Under the pieces are notes generated by a model. It worked only from the letters and a program-made list of their open reading frames with translations, was not told the origin of the DNA and made no database searches. From Saccharothrix coeruleofusca (GTDB taxonomy: Bacteria > Actinomycetota > Actinomycetes > Mycobacteriales > Pseudonocardiaceae): DNA of 64,000 bases. This document shows, piece after piece, positions 32,746 through 40,756 of this stretch. The first letter of the stretch is position 1; every line of letters begins with the position of its first letter. Position numbers and translations under genes: made by a program. The DNA lies in assembly GCF_014648515.1 (NCBI RefSeq), contig NZ_BMRG01000001.1:67052-131051 (forward strand), given 5' to 3'.

Positions 32746-34029
32746 TCAACGGCCGTCCTCGTCGTCGGGGGAGCGGGAACCGCGGGACCGGCCGCTGACC
32801 GCGAAGCCGCGCACGACGCGCTTGACCGAGCGGCGTTCGGGCAGGTCCAGCGGGGTGATCTCGACCGGGGGGCGGGGTGGCGGCGCGGCGATCTCCGCGT
32901 CGTCCAGCTCCAGCGCTCCCACGGGGAAGCGCAGCCGCGGGTCGTCGCCGCGCGCGAGCACGGAGGTCTCCACGGGTTCGGGCTCGTCCTCGGGGCCGAC
33001 CAGCAGCCGCCGGGCGGCCAGCGCGGCGCCCTTGACCACCGAGGTCTCCGGGGCGGCCTCCAGCGCCACCCGGCCGGGGACGGACGCGGCGATCAGCGGG
33101 ATGCGGGCGCTGCCGCCGACCAGGACCACCGCGTCCGGGGTGGTGCCCCGGCAGGTCCGCCGCAGGGACTCCACCGCCTGCTCGACGGCGGGGCGGATCA
33201 GCTCCTCGAACCGCGCCCTGGTCAGCACCACCTCGACCGGTCCGGTGGGCAGGTGCACCGGGACGGCCGTCTCCGGCGTGCCGGACAGCACCCGCTTGGC
33301 GGCCTCGCAGTCGCGCCGCAGCCGGGCGAGCAGGCTCAGCGCGCGCGGGTCCTCGGCGTCGAGCTCGCCCAGCGCGCGGCCGAGCTCGGTGCGCACGTGG
33401 GACAGCACGGCGTCGTCGAAGTCGGCCCCGGCGTCCTGGTCCACGCCCTCGGTCCAGGACAGCAGCTCGAAGCCCCGGTCGGGGGCGCGGCGCACCAGCG
33501 CGGCGCTGAAGGCGTGGCTGCCCATGCTGAACACGCCGACCGTGCTCGCCGGGCCGCGCGCGAAGACGTGGTTCTCCGCGGCGGCGAGGGGTTCGGCGAG
33601 CAGCGTCACCTCGGGCAGCCCCATCGCCCGCAGCGCCCCGTGCACCAGCCCCTTGGCGTGCGGCCCCCACCCAGGGGGGTGAGTCAGGACGACGTGCGAG
33701 GCCCGCTCGCCCTCCCGGTCGGCGACCTGCCTGGCCACCCAGGCGACCATCAGGGCGGTCAGCTCCTCGGGCGCGCACAGCTCGGAGCCGAGCACGACCG
33801 GCACCTCGTCGCCGACCCGGCGCAGGAACCCGGTGGCGGTCCGGCGGGGGTCGCCCGGCTCCCCCACCGCGATCGTGCCGTCGGGGGTGAGCTGCAGGAA
33901 CGAGGCCACGCCGCCGCCCGGTCCGCCGAGGCCGACCACCTCTGGCTCGGCCCGCCCGGCGCCGCCGAGCCTGCACACGGCCGCCGCGGTGCGCGTGGTG
34001 CCCACGTCGACCCCGAGGACGTACGGCAA
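32746..34029 (-). CDS. Hsp70-like (actin-fold) ATPase protein
   Basis: About 427 residues with the Hsp70/actin ATPase layout: phosphate-1 YVLGVDVGTTRTAAAV, connect region VVLTHPPGWGPHAKGLVHGA, phosphate-2-like STVGVFSMGSHAFSAALV and adenosine motif DAVVLVGGSARIPLIAASVP. The usual substrate-binding domain is missing; a charged tail (SVKRVVRGFAVSGRSRGSRS) ends the protein. I place the start at TTG 34029 because AAGGAGG lies 7 nt upstream; a GTG at 34050 lies before the ribosome site. It is coupled to the LuxR-type gene and may sense or chaperone a partner in the iniBAC-like system. Confidence 0.85.
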   Translation of the reverse strand: MPYVLGVDVGTTRTAAAVCRLGGAGRAEPEVVGLGGPGGGVASFLQLTPDGTIAVGEPGDPRRTATGFLRRVGDEVPVVLGSELCAPEELTALMVAWVARQVADREGERASHVVLTHPPGWGPHAKGLVHGALRAMGLPEVTLLAEPLAAAENHVFARGPASTVGVFSMGSHAFSAALVRRAPDRGFELLSWTEGVDQDAGADFDDAVLSHVRTELGRALGELDAEDPRALSLLARLRRDCEAAKRVLSGTPETAVPVHLPTGPVEVVLTRARFEELIRPAVEQAVESLRRTCRGTTPDAVVLVGGSARIPLIAASVPGRVALEAAPETSVVKGAALAARRLLVGPEDEPEPVETSVLARGDDPRLRFPVGALELDDAEIAAPPPRPPVEITPLDLPERRSVKRVVRGFAVSGRSRGSRSPDDEDGR

Positions 34030-34107
34030 CTCGGAGCCTCCTTCGGTCACCTGTTCGCAGTAGGGCTCCCACTACCTACACGCGGGATCGGGGGGTCACA
34101 ACTTCAG

Positions 34108-34124
34108 CCCCTAATCCCCTAGGG
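34108..34124. promoter_or_regulatory. Candidate regulator sites in the iniB divergent promoter
   Basis: Direct repeats CCCCTA at 34108-34113 and 34116-34121 (8 bp apart), the second merging into the palindrome CCCTAGGG (34117-34124), lie midway between the Hsp70-like and iniB-like starts. They are the most obvious candidate sites for the LuxR-type regulator. Confidence 0.4.
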
Positions 34125-34276
34125 AGTGAACGAGAACCACCCCAACGTGGTTTCGGCATCTACTGGGAGCAATCCCCGATGGCCCGGTCCGCCACTCTCC
34201 GTACGTTGGGACCAACCCGCCGGGCCACCCCTGCCGGCCTGGCACCCGCGCCCCATCTGACCAGGAGAGTTTCCAC

Positions 34277-35170
34277 ATGGGCACCAGCCCCAACACGCTG
34301 CACGACTTCGTCCTCGAGCTGCTCAGCGACCCCAAGGCGCTGGAGGCGTTCCAGGTCGACGCCGAGGGCTCGCTGGCCGCGGCGGGCCTGAGCGACATCA
34401 GCGCCCTGGACGTGCAGGAGGTCATCCCGCTGGTCCTGGACTACGCGCCGACCGCGGGCCTGCCCGCCCTCGACGGCGTCGTGCTCAACGACCTGCCGCT
34501 GGACGTGGTGGAGGACGGCACCGCGGGCGCCATCACCCAGCTCCAGGCCGTGGCCCAGCAGCTGTCCCTCGCGGGCGTGCCGAGCACGTCCGACGTGAAC
34601 CTCGCGGTGGCGGGCGCGCTCACCGCCGACGCGAACGGGCTGGACGCCTTCGGCGGCCTGTCCAGCTGGGGCCTGGTCGACGCGGTGGCCTCGGTGGACG
34701 CCACCGTCGCGGGGGACTTCTCCGCGGTGGGCGACGTGACCGACACCCTGGACGGCACGCTGCACACCACCACCGGCCAGGTCGACGACCTCGCCGACAC
34801 GGCGACCGCCGCCGCCCACGGCGCGGTCGCCTCCGTTGGTGGGGTCACCGGTCCGCTGCCCGGCACGGAGGGCCTGACCAGCCACGTGTTCGGCACGGTC
34901 GACACGCTCAACGGCGTGGTCGACGGCGTGACCGGTGACCTCACCGGCAACCTGGGCGTGGACCAGACCCTGGGCCACGTCACCTCCCACGTGACCTCCC
35001 ACGTGACCGAGGTGACCTCCGCGGCGCCGGTGGCGCCCGTGGTGGACACCGTGGCCGAGGTCGCCAACCACACCGGCGTGGACGACGTGGTGGGTCACGT
35101 CACCGGCAAGGTGGACGCGCTGGACGTCCCGGTCGTCGACTCGCTCGGCGTGGACGACCTGCTGTTCTGA
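34277..35170 (+). CDS. iniB: IniB-like protein
   Basis: A 297-residue protein with the IniB N-terminal domain: NTLHDFVLELLSDPKALEAF, AEGSLAAAGLSDISALDVQE and VIPLVLDYAP. The rest is low-complexity, rich in Val, Asp, Gly, Thr and Ala with repeated TSHVTSHVTEVTS-like and VDGVTGDLTG segments, consistent with an extended surface or envelope protein. No signal peptide is seen. AGGAGA precedes the ATG. In Mycobacterium tuberculosis iniB leads the cell-wall-inhibitor-inducible iniBAC operon. Here a strong hairpin separates it from the dynamin genes. Confidence 0.82.
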   Translation: MGTSPNTLHDFVLELLSDPKALEAFQVDAEGSLAAAGLSDISALDVQEVIPLVLDYAPTAGLPALDGVVLNDLPLDVVEDGTAGAITQLQAVAQQLSLAGVPSTSDVNLAVAGALTADANGLDAFGGLSSWGLVDAVASVDATVAGDFSAVGDVTDTLDGTLHTTTGQVDDLADTATAAAHGAVASVGGVTGPLPGTEGLTSHVFGTVDTLNGVVDGVTGDLTGNLGVDQTLGHVTSHVTSHVTEVTSAAPVAPVVDTVAEVANHTGVDDVVGHVTGKVDALDVPVVDSLGVDDLLF

Positions 35171-35185
35171 GCTCGGTCGAGCCTC

Positions 35186-35224
35186 GGGAGGGCCCGCTCG
35201 TCCACCGGACGGGCGGGCCCTCCC
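35186..35224 (+). terminator. Intrinsic terminator between iniB-like and iniA-like genes
   Basis: Perfect 12-bp outer arms GGGAGGGCCCGC and GCGGGCCCTCCC with an inner CGTCC/GGACG pairing are followed by a CTTTC run. This should stop or attenuate transcripts leaving iniB, so the dynamin genes need readthrough or their own promoter. Confidence 0.7.
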
Positions 35225-35264
35225 CTTTCACCACGGACGGTCAGCAGGCACACTCTTTCGGGTG

Positions 35265-37073
35265 ATGTCTGCGCCTTGGCTCGACGTGCTCGACGACACG
35301 ATCAGGGCTTGCGCCGCGCACAACAGACCCGACCTGGCCGCCCGGCTGCGCGAGAAGCGGGCCAGCCAGCTCGACCCCAAGCTGCGGGTGCTGGTCGTCG
35401 GTGAGGCCAAGCAGGGCAAGAGCCAGCTCGTCAACGCGATGATCAACGCCCCGGTGTGCGCCGTGGGCGACGACGTCACCACCACCGTCCCCACCTTCGT
35501 GCAGCACGCCGAGACGCCCTCCGCCGCGCTGGTGCGCGGCGTCTCCATCGCCAACACCCCCACCGAGCGCATCCCGGTGCCCATCGACCAGGTCGCCCAG
35601 CAGGTCAGCGCGGGCCGCCCCGGCGAGCTGCTGGCCGCCGAGGTCGGCATCCCCCGCGCCCTGCTGACCTCCGGGCTGGTGCTGGTGGACACCCCCGGCG
35701 TGGGCGACCTGCGCTCGGCGCGCACCGCGAGCACGTTCACCGCCCTGCTCCAGGCCGACGCGGTGCTCATGGTCTCCGACGCGACCACCGAGCTGACCGC
35801 CTCCGAGCTGGAGCTGCTCAAGCAGGTGATGACCTCCTGCCCGAACGTCACCGTGGTGCTGACCAAGATCGACATCGCGGCGCAGTGGCGGCGCGTGGTC
35901 GAGCGCAACCGGGCCCACCTGGCGCGGGCGGGCGTCACCGCCAAGCTCATCCCGGTCTCCTCCGCGCTGCGGCTGCGCGCGGCCAAGACCGGCGACCGCG
36001 AGCTCAACGCCGAGTCGGGGTTCCCCGAGCTGCTGGCGTGCGTGCAGCAGGACATCGTGGCCGCCGCCGACGTGCTGGCCCGCCGCACCGTCGCGGTGGC
36101 CGCCGCCTCGGCCATCAAGCAGCTGGTCGCGCCGCTGCGGGAGGAGCTGTCCAGCCAGGGCTCGCGCGGCACCCAGGACACCATCGCGGCGCTGCACGAG
36201 GCCCAGCGCCGGGTCGACGAGCTGCGCCGCCGCTCCGCCCGCTGGCAGACCGTGCTCGCCGACGAGATGGCCGACCTGGTCTCCGACATCGAGTACGACC
36301 TGCGCGACCGCACCCGCAAGATCCTGCGCGAGGTGGACCGGACCTTCGAGACCGCCGACCCGATGCTGGGCTGGGACCGGTTCGAGCGCTGGCTGGAGGA
36401 CAACCTCACCGAAGCCGCCACCACCAACTTCGCCTGGCTGCTGGACCGCTCGGAGTGGGTGGCCGAGAAGGTCGCCCGCAGCTTCCCGGTGCACCGCGAG
36501 GACCTGCTGCCCGAGTCGGTGTTCCCCGACGACGTGCTGGACCGGGTGTCCAAGATGGACCGCCCGGTGATCGAGAAGTTCAGCATCAGCCAGAAGTTCT
36601 TCACCGGCCTGCGCGGCTCCTACGGCGGCCTGCTGATGTTCGGCCTGGTCACCAGCCTGGCCGGGATGCCGCTGATCAACGCGATCTCGCTGGGCGCGGG
36701 CGCGCTGTTCGGCGGCAAGTCCATCATGGACGAGGGCGACCAGCGGCTCAAGCGCCGCCAGGCCGCCGCCCGCCAGGCCGCGCAGCGGCACGTGGACGAC
36801 TTCTTCGTCAAGTTCAGCAAGGACTGCCGGGACGCCGCCCGGCACATCCAGCGCAGCCTGCGCAACCACTTCAGCACGCTGGCCGAGGAGATGCAGGAGA
36901 CGCTGCTGGAGTCCGCCCGCAGCGCCCGCCGCGCGGTCCAGGACGACGCCACCGAGCGCGAGCGCCGCACCAGGGAGGCCAAGCGCGAGCTGGACGCGCT
37001 GGTCCAGCTCTACCAGCGGGTCCAGGCACTGGCGGCGGCGCCGGGCCAACCGCCGCTGGGGATCAGCGCGTGA
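35265..37073 (+). CDS. iniA: Dynamin-like GTPase (IniA-like)
   Basis: A 602-residue bacterial dynamin. G1 is GEAKQGKS (46-53), G2 lies in VTTTVPT (71-77), G3 is DTPGVGD (142-148) and G4 is TKID (200-203). Residues about 454-483 (GGLLMFGLVTSLAGMPLINA onward) form a hydrophobic membrane-insertion hairpin, between two long helical stretches that would make the stalk. An in-frame GTG sits one codon earlier at 35262. The stop overlaps the next start by 4 bp (GTGA). IniA remodels membranes in mycobacteria and is linked to isoniazid tolerance; the same role is inferred here. Confidence 0.88.
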   Translation: MSAPWLDVLDDTIRACAAHNRPDLAARLREKRASQLDPKLRVLVVGEAKQGKSQLVNAMINAPVCAVGDDVTTTVPTFVQHAETPSAALVRGVSIANTPTERIPVPIDQVAQQVSAGRPGELLAAEVGIPRALLTSGLVLVDTPGVGDLRSARTASTFTALLQADAVLMVSDATTELTASELELLKQVMTSCPNVTVVLTKIDIAAQWRRVVERNRAHLARAGVTAKLIPVSSALRLRAAKTGDRELNAESGFPELLACVQQDIVAAADVLARRTVAVAAASAIKQLVAPLREELSSQGSRGTQDTIAALHEAQRRVDELRRRSARWQTVLADEMADLVSDIEYDLRDRTRKILREVDRTFETADPMLGWDRFERWLEDNLTEAATTNFAWLLDRSEWVAEKVARSFPVHREDLLPESVFPDDVLDRVSKMDRPVIEKFSISQKFFTGLRGSYGGLLMFGLVTSLAGMPLINAISLGAGALFGGKSIMDEGDQRLKRRQAAARQAAQRHVDDFFVKFSKDCRDAARHIQRSLRNHFSTLAEEMQETLLESARSARRAVQDDATERERRTREAKRELDALVQLYQRVQALAAAPGQPPLGISA

Positions 37074-38440
37074 ACCTGGAGGACCGGGTCCAGGCCCTGC
37101 TCACCGAGGCGCTCGGCGTCTACCGCGACAGCCCTCGGGCGACCGCGTGGCTGCGCGGGCACCTGGCGCGGTTGGCCGAACCGGTGCGCGTCGCCGTCGC
37201 GGGCGCGCCGCTGGCGGGCAAGTCCACTGTGGTCAGTGCCCTGGTCGGCGAGGAGTTCGCGCCGCGCGCCGCGTTCACCTGGTACCGCGACGGCCCGCAG
37301 CCGCGCGCCCAGGCCGGACCGCACGAGGTGCCCGTGGTGCGCCGCGACGGCAAGGTGTTCGTGGAGGCCCCGACGGCGGACCGGGTGGTGGTCGACTGGC
37401 CGTCGCGGTCGCTGCGGGACGTGGTGGTGATCGACGCGCCCTCGGGGGCCCCGGTGGAGCAGGTCTACGGCGAGGCGGACGCGGTGCTGTACCTGACCCG
37501 GCACCTGCACACCGCCGACCTGCACTACCTGCAGGCCGCCCACGACCACCCCATCGCGCGGGCCACCCCGGTCGGCACGGTGCTGGTGCTGGCGCGCGCC
37601 GACGAGATCGGCGGCGGGCGGATCGACGCGCTGTCCTCGGCCAAGCAGATCGCCCGCCGCTACCGGCGCGAGCCGAGGATCAGGCCGCTGTGCCAGAACG
37701 TGGTCGCGGTCGCCGGGCTGCTCGCCGTGGCCGCGCGGACGCTGCGCGACGACGAGTTCGCCGCGCTGGCGGCGCTGGCCTCGCTGCCGCGCGCGGAGCT
37801 GGACGACCACCTGCTGTCCGCGGACCGGTTCGTCGGCGAGGACTTCCCGGTGCGGCTGGCCTCCCCGGTGCGGCAGCGGCTGCTGGACCGGTTCGGGCTG
37901 TTCGGCGTGCGGCTGACCAGCACCCTGGTGCGGCAGGGGTTCGACACGCAGGTCAAGCTGACCGGGCAGCTGGTGCAGCGCAGCGGCCTGGGCGAGCTGC
38001 GCGACTCGATCGGGCAGTACTTCACCGAGCGGCGCGAGGTGCTCAAGGCGCGCTCGGCGCTGCTGGGCCTGGACGTGGTGCTGCGCGCCGAACCCCGGCC
38101 CGCCGCGCGGGCGCTGGTCGCGGCGGTGGAGCGGGTGCTGGCCTCGGCGCACGACTTCCGGGAGCTGCGGCTGCTGGCGGCGCTGCAGGGCGGGCGGACC
38201 CGGCTGCCCGCCGAGCTGGACGCCGAGGCGGCGCGGCTGGTCGGCGGGCTGGGCACGAGCCTGCCCGCGCGGCTGGGGATGGAGCACGAGCCCACCCCCG
38301 GCGAGGCGCGGCAGGGCGTGCTGGAGGCGTTGGGGCGCTGGCGCGAGCAGGCCGCCAACCCGGCGCTGGACCAGGCGCAGCGGCGCGCGGCGGAGGTGGT
38401 CGTGCGCAGCTGCGAGGGGATGCTCGCGGCGCTGGCGTGA
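37070..38440 (+). CDS. iniC: Second dynamin-like GTPase (IniC-like)
   Basis: A 456-residue protein with P-loop GAPLAGKST (45-53), a G3 position reading DAPSGAP (about 122-128) instead of DTPG, and a G4-like ARAD (175-178). The rest is mainly helical. It lacks the obvious hydrophobic hairpin of its partner, so it may bind membrane only through IniA-like protein, a common arrangement of paired bacterial dynamins. Translation is coupled by a 4-bp overlap. The altered G3 suggests weak or absent GTP hydrolysis. Confidence 0.82.
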   Translation: MNLEDRVQALLTEALGVYRDSPRATAWLRGHLARLAEPVRVAVAGAPLAGKSTVVSALVGEEFAPRAAFTWYRDGPQPRAQAGPHEVPVVRRDGKVFVEAPTADRVVVDWPSRSLRDVVVIDAPSGAPVEQVYGEADAVLYLTRHLHTADLHYLQAAHDHPIARATPVGTVLVLARADEIGGGRIDALSSAKQIARRYRREPRIRPLCQNVVAVAGLLAVAARTLRDDEFAALAALASLPRAELDDHLLSADRFVGEDFPVRLASPVRQRLLDRFGLFGVRLTSTLVRQGFDTQVKLTGQLVQRSGLGELRDSIGQYFTERREVLKARSALLGLDVVLRAEPRPAARALVAAVERVLASAHDFRELRLLAALQGGRTRLPAELDAEAARLVGGLGTSLPARLGMEHEPTPGEARQGVLEALGRWREQAANPALDQAQRRAAEVVVRSCEGMLAALA

Positions 38441-38486
38441 CGCCCGACTCCTGGACTCGGCCGACCGCGCCGGTCAGGCTGTGCGC

Positions 38487-39317
38487 ATGACCGAGCGCAC
38501 GACCGAAGTGCTCCGCTACGCGGCGTTCACCACCGACCCGGCGGGAGGCAACCCCGCCGGGGTGGTCCTCGACGCCACCGGCCTGGCCGACGAGGACATG
38601 CTCTCGCTGGCCGCGTCGGTGGGCTACTCCGAGACCGCGTTCCTGCTCCCCACCGACGACCCGCGCGCGTTCGGCGTGCGGTACTTCAGCCCGCTGGTGG
38701 AGGTGCCGTTCTGCGGGCACGCCACCGTGGCGGCGGCGGTGGCGCTGGGCGGGTCCGGCGTGGTGCGGTTCGCCACCCGCGCGGGCGAGGTGGAGGTGGC
38801 GGTGGCGGCGGGCCGGGCCACCCTGACCAGCGTGGCGACCTCCTCCCGCGCCGCCTCCGAGGAGGACGTGGCGCGGGCGCTGCGGGCGCTGGGCTGGTCC
38901 GCCGACGACCTCGACCCGCGCTACCCGGTGCACTGGGCGTTCGGCGGGTCGCACCACCTGGTCGTGGTGGCCGGGACCAGGCAGCGGCTGGCCGACCTGG
39001 ACTACGACTTCGACGCGCTGGCCGACCTGCTGCGGGAGCGCGACGCGGTGACCGCGCAGCTGCTCTTCCAGCGGGCCGAGGACGTGTTCGACGCGCGCGA
39101 CCCGTTCCCGGTCGGTGGCGTGGTCGAGGACCCCGCCACCGGCTCGGCCGCCGCCGCGTTCGCGGGCTACCTGCGGGAACTTGGCCTGGTGGACCGGCCG
39201 AGGGCGATCACCCTGCACCAGGGCGAGGACATGGGCCGGCCCAGCCTCCTGCTGGTGGAGGTCTCCCCCGACGACCCCCGCGCCCGCGTCTCCGGCTCCG
39301 CCGTCCGCCTGCCCTAG
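38487..39317 (+). CDS. PhzF-family isomerase/epimerase
   Basis: A 276-residue protein of the PhzF family (diaminopimelate-epimerase fold, two similar halves). Family motifs are YAAFTTDPAGGNPAGVVLDA, the catalytic Glu in SVGYSETAFLLP, RYFSPLVEVPFCGHATVAAA and VEDPATGSAAAAFAGYL. PhzF itself acts in phenazine synthesis, but no other phenazine genes are present, so another isomerisation is likely. A GTG two codons earlier is possible. It ends 3 bp from the convergent NmrA-like gene. Confidence 0.88.
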   Translation: MTERTTEVLRYAAFTTDPAGGNPAGVVLDATGLADEDMLSLAASVGYSETAFLLPTDDPRAFGVRYFSPLVEVPFCGHATVAAAVALGGSGVVRFATRAGEVEVAVAAGRATLTSVATSSRAASEEDVARALRALGWSADDLDPRYPVHWAFGGSHHLVVVAGTRQRLADLDYDFDALADLLRERDAVTAQLLFQRAEDVFDARDPFPVGGVVEDPATGSAAAAFAGYLRELGLVDRPRAITLHQGEDMGRPSLLLVEVSPDDPRARVSGSAVRLP

Positions 39318-39320
39318 CCC

Positions 39321-40133
39321 CTACAGAGCCTGCTGGATGCTCCTGGGGGTGCGGCCCAGGAGCTTCTCCAGGTCGGGGCGGACCTCCGACAGCACGCCCT
39401 TGGCGATGTTGGCCTCGATGTCGGTGAGCAGTTCCGCGAGGAACTCCGGCAGCCCGAAGGAGGCCAGCTGGGCCTGCCGCTCCTGCGGCGTGATCGCGCG
39501 GTGCTCGACGCCGCCCAGCTCGGCCAGTTCCGCGAAGCTCCACGCGGTGGGCCCGGTCAGCTCGTAGGTGGCGTTGTCGTGGCCGTCGGAGGTGATCACG
39601 ACGGCCGCCGCCTCGGCGAGGTCGTCGCGGGAGGCGCTGGCGATCCGGCCGTCACCGGCCGCGTGCACCAGCGCGCCCTGGGCCAGCGCGGGCGTGTAGT
39701 TCTCGTGGTACATGCCGTTGCGCAGGAAGGCGTGCGGGATGCCGGTGGCGCTGATGGCCTCCTCGGTCGCCTTGTGGACCTTGGCCAGGATCAGCGGGGA
39801 GGTGTCGGCGTCGGTGACGCTGGTGTAGGCGATGAAGGACACGCCCGCTTCCTTCGCGGCGGCGACGGCGGCCCGGTGGGCTTCCACGCGCTCCTCGTCG
39901 GGGCCGTCGATGGAGACGAGCACGAGCTTGTCCACGCCCGCGAAGGCGGTGCGGAGGGTTTCGGGGCGGGTGAAGTCGCCGTGCCGCACGTCCACCCCCC
40001 GCGCGGCGAGCGCGCTCGCCTTCTCCGGGTCGCGCACCGAGACGGCCAGTTCGGCGGCCGGGATGCGGTTCAGGACGTGCTCGACGATCAGGGAGCCGAG
40101 GTGGCCGGTCGCGCCGGTGATCAACGTGGTCAT
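39321..40133 (-). CDS. NAD(P)H:quinone oxidoreductase-like NmrA protein (QorB/YtfG-like)
   Basis: A 270-residue atypical short-chain dehydrogenase: MTTLITGATGHLGSLIVEHV is the dinucleotide-binding loop, followed by LAVSVRDPEKASALAARGVD, VRHGDFTRPETLRTAF and IPHAFLRNGMYHENYTPAL. This combination matches the QorB/YtfG group that reduces quinones with NADPH. It diverges from an HxlR regulator across a 41-bp near-perfect palindrome, the same gene pair as qorB and its HxlR regulator in other bacteria, so redox or quinone induction is likely. Confidence 0.85.
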   Translation of the reverse strand: MTTLITGATGHLGSLIVEHVLNRIPAAELAVSVRDPEKASALAARGVDVRHGDFTRPETLRTAFAGVDKLVLVSIDGPDEERVEAHRAAVAAAKEAGVSFIAYTSVTDADTSPLILAKVHKATEEAISATGIPHAFLRNGMYHENYTPALAQGALVHAAGDGRIASASRDDLAEAAAVVITSDGHDNATYELTGPTAWSFAELAELGGVEHRAITPQERQAQLASFGLPEFLAELLTDIEANIAKGVLSEVRPDLEKLLGRTPRSIQQAL

Positions 40134-40160
40134 GGCGGACACGTTAGGAAAACCGCTCAC

Positions 40161-40201
40161 TATTCGTAAGTACCCACCTTGAAGTGGGGTACTTACGAAT
40201 A
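40161..40201. promoter_or_regulatory. 41-bp HxlR operator
   Basis: Perfect 15-bp arms TATTCGTAAGTACCC (40161-40175) and GGGTACTTACGAATA (40187-40201) surround an 11-nt centre that is itself mostly symmetric: 18 of 20 pairs match around 40181. It lies between the divergent QorB-like and HxlR genes, 28 bp from both start codons. Confidence 0.8.
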
Positions 40202-40228
40202 CGAAAGCATCCAGCTAGGCTGCCCTTC

Positions 40229-40603
40229 ATGGCCCTGACAGGTGACGTGTACGACCACAACTGCCCCTCCCGCGTGATCGCCGACCACGTGACCGGCCGA
40301 TGGGGCAGCCTGGTGCTGGGCAAGCTGCTGGAGGGCACCCTGCGGTTCTCCGCGCTGCGCCGCGAGGTGCGCGGGGTGAGCGAGAAGATGCTGGCCCAGA
40401 CGCTGCAGGCGCTGGAGCGCGACGGGCTGGTGCGGCGCGTGGTGCACCCGGTGATCCCGCCGCACGTGGACTACTCCCTCACCGAGCCGGGCAGGCAGAT
40501 CGCCCTGCGGATCAAGGGCATGTTCGAGTGGATCGAGCAGAACCTGCCGACCCTGCTGGCGGCGCAGCGGGAGTACGACGACCGGCGCATGGCGAACGTG
40601 TGA
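40229..40603 (+). CDS. HxlR-family redox-type regulator
   Basis: A 124-residue winged-helix protein: YDHNCPSRVIADHVTGRWGS, LEGTLRFSALRREVRGVSEK, MLAQTLQALERDGLVRRVVH and VDYSLTEPGRQIALRI. A single Cys near the N-terminus (Cys11 in HNCPS) is in the position used for thiol sensing by HxlR proteins such as YodB and HypR. The ATG at 40229 is 28 bp from the palindrome. It most likely represses itself and the divergent QorB-like gene until oxidants or electrophiles modify the Cys. Confidence 0.88.
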   Translation: MALTGDVYDHNCPSRVIADHVTGRWGSLVLGKLLEGTLRFSALRREVRGVSEKMLAQTLQALERDGLVRRVVHPVIPPHVDYSLTEPGRQIALRIKGMFEWIEQNLPTLLAAQREYDDRRMANV

Positions 40604-40756
40604 CAGGTCACATGGACCCCTCCGAGCTTTGCTGGGCCGAATTGGGCAATTTCTCCTGAGCTGATCCGACTCGGACCGCCCACAGATCGGAGGGGTTGCC
40701 GAAGGGGTCGGTCCGGCAAAAGGTGAATTCCCTGTGAGCTTTGCCAGAATGAAGGG

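Noticed and set aside
38487-39317. PhzF gene as evidence of a phenazine cluster
   Set aside because: No phzE, phzD, phzB or phzG genes are near. PhzF-like proteins are widespread outside phenazine synthesis.
40616-40696. Long-range inverted repeat ACCCCTCCGA / TCGGAGGGGT as a riboswitch
   Set aside because: The 61-nt loop and lack of any known aptamer features make this weak. It may be a terminator of the HxlR gene or chance.
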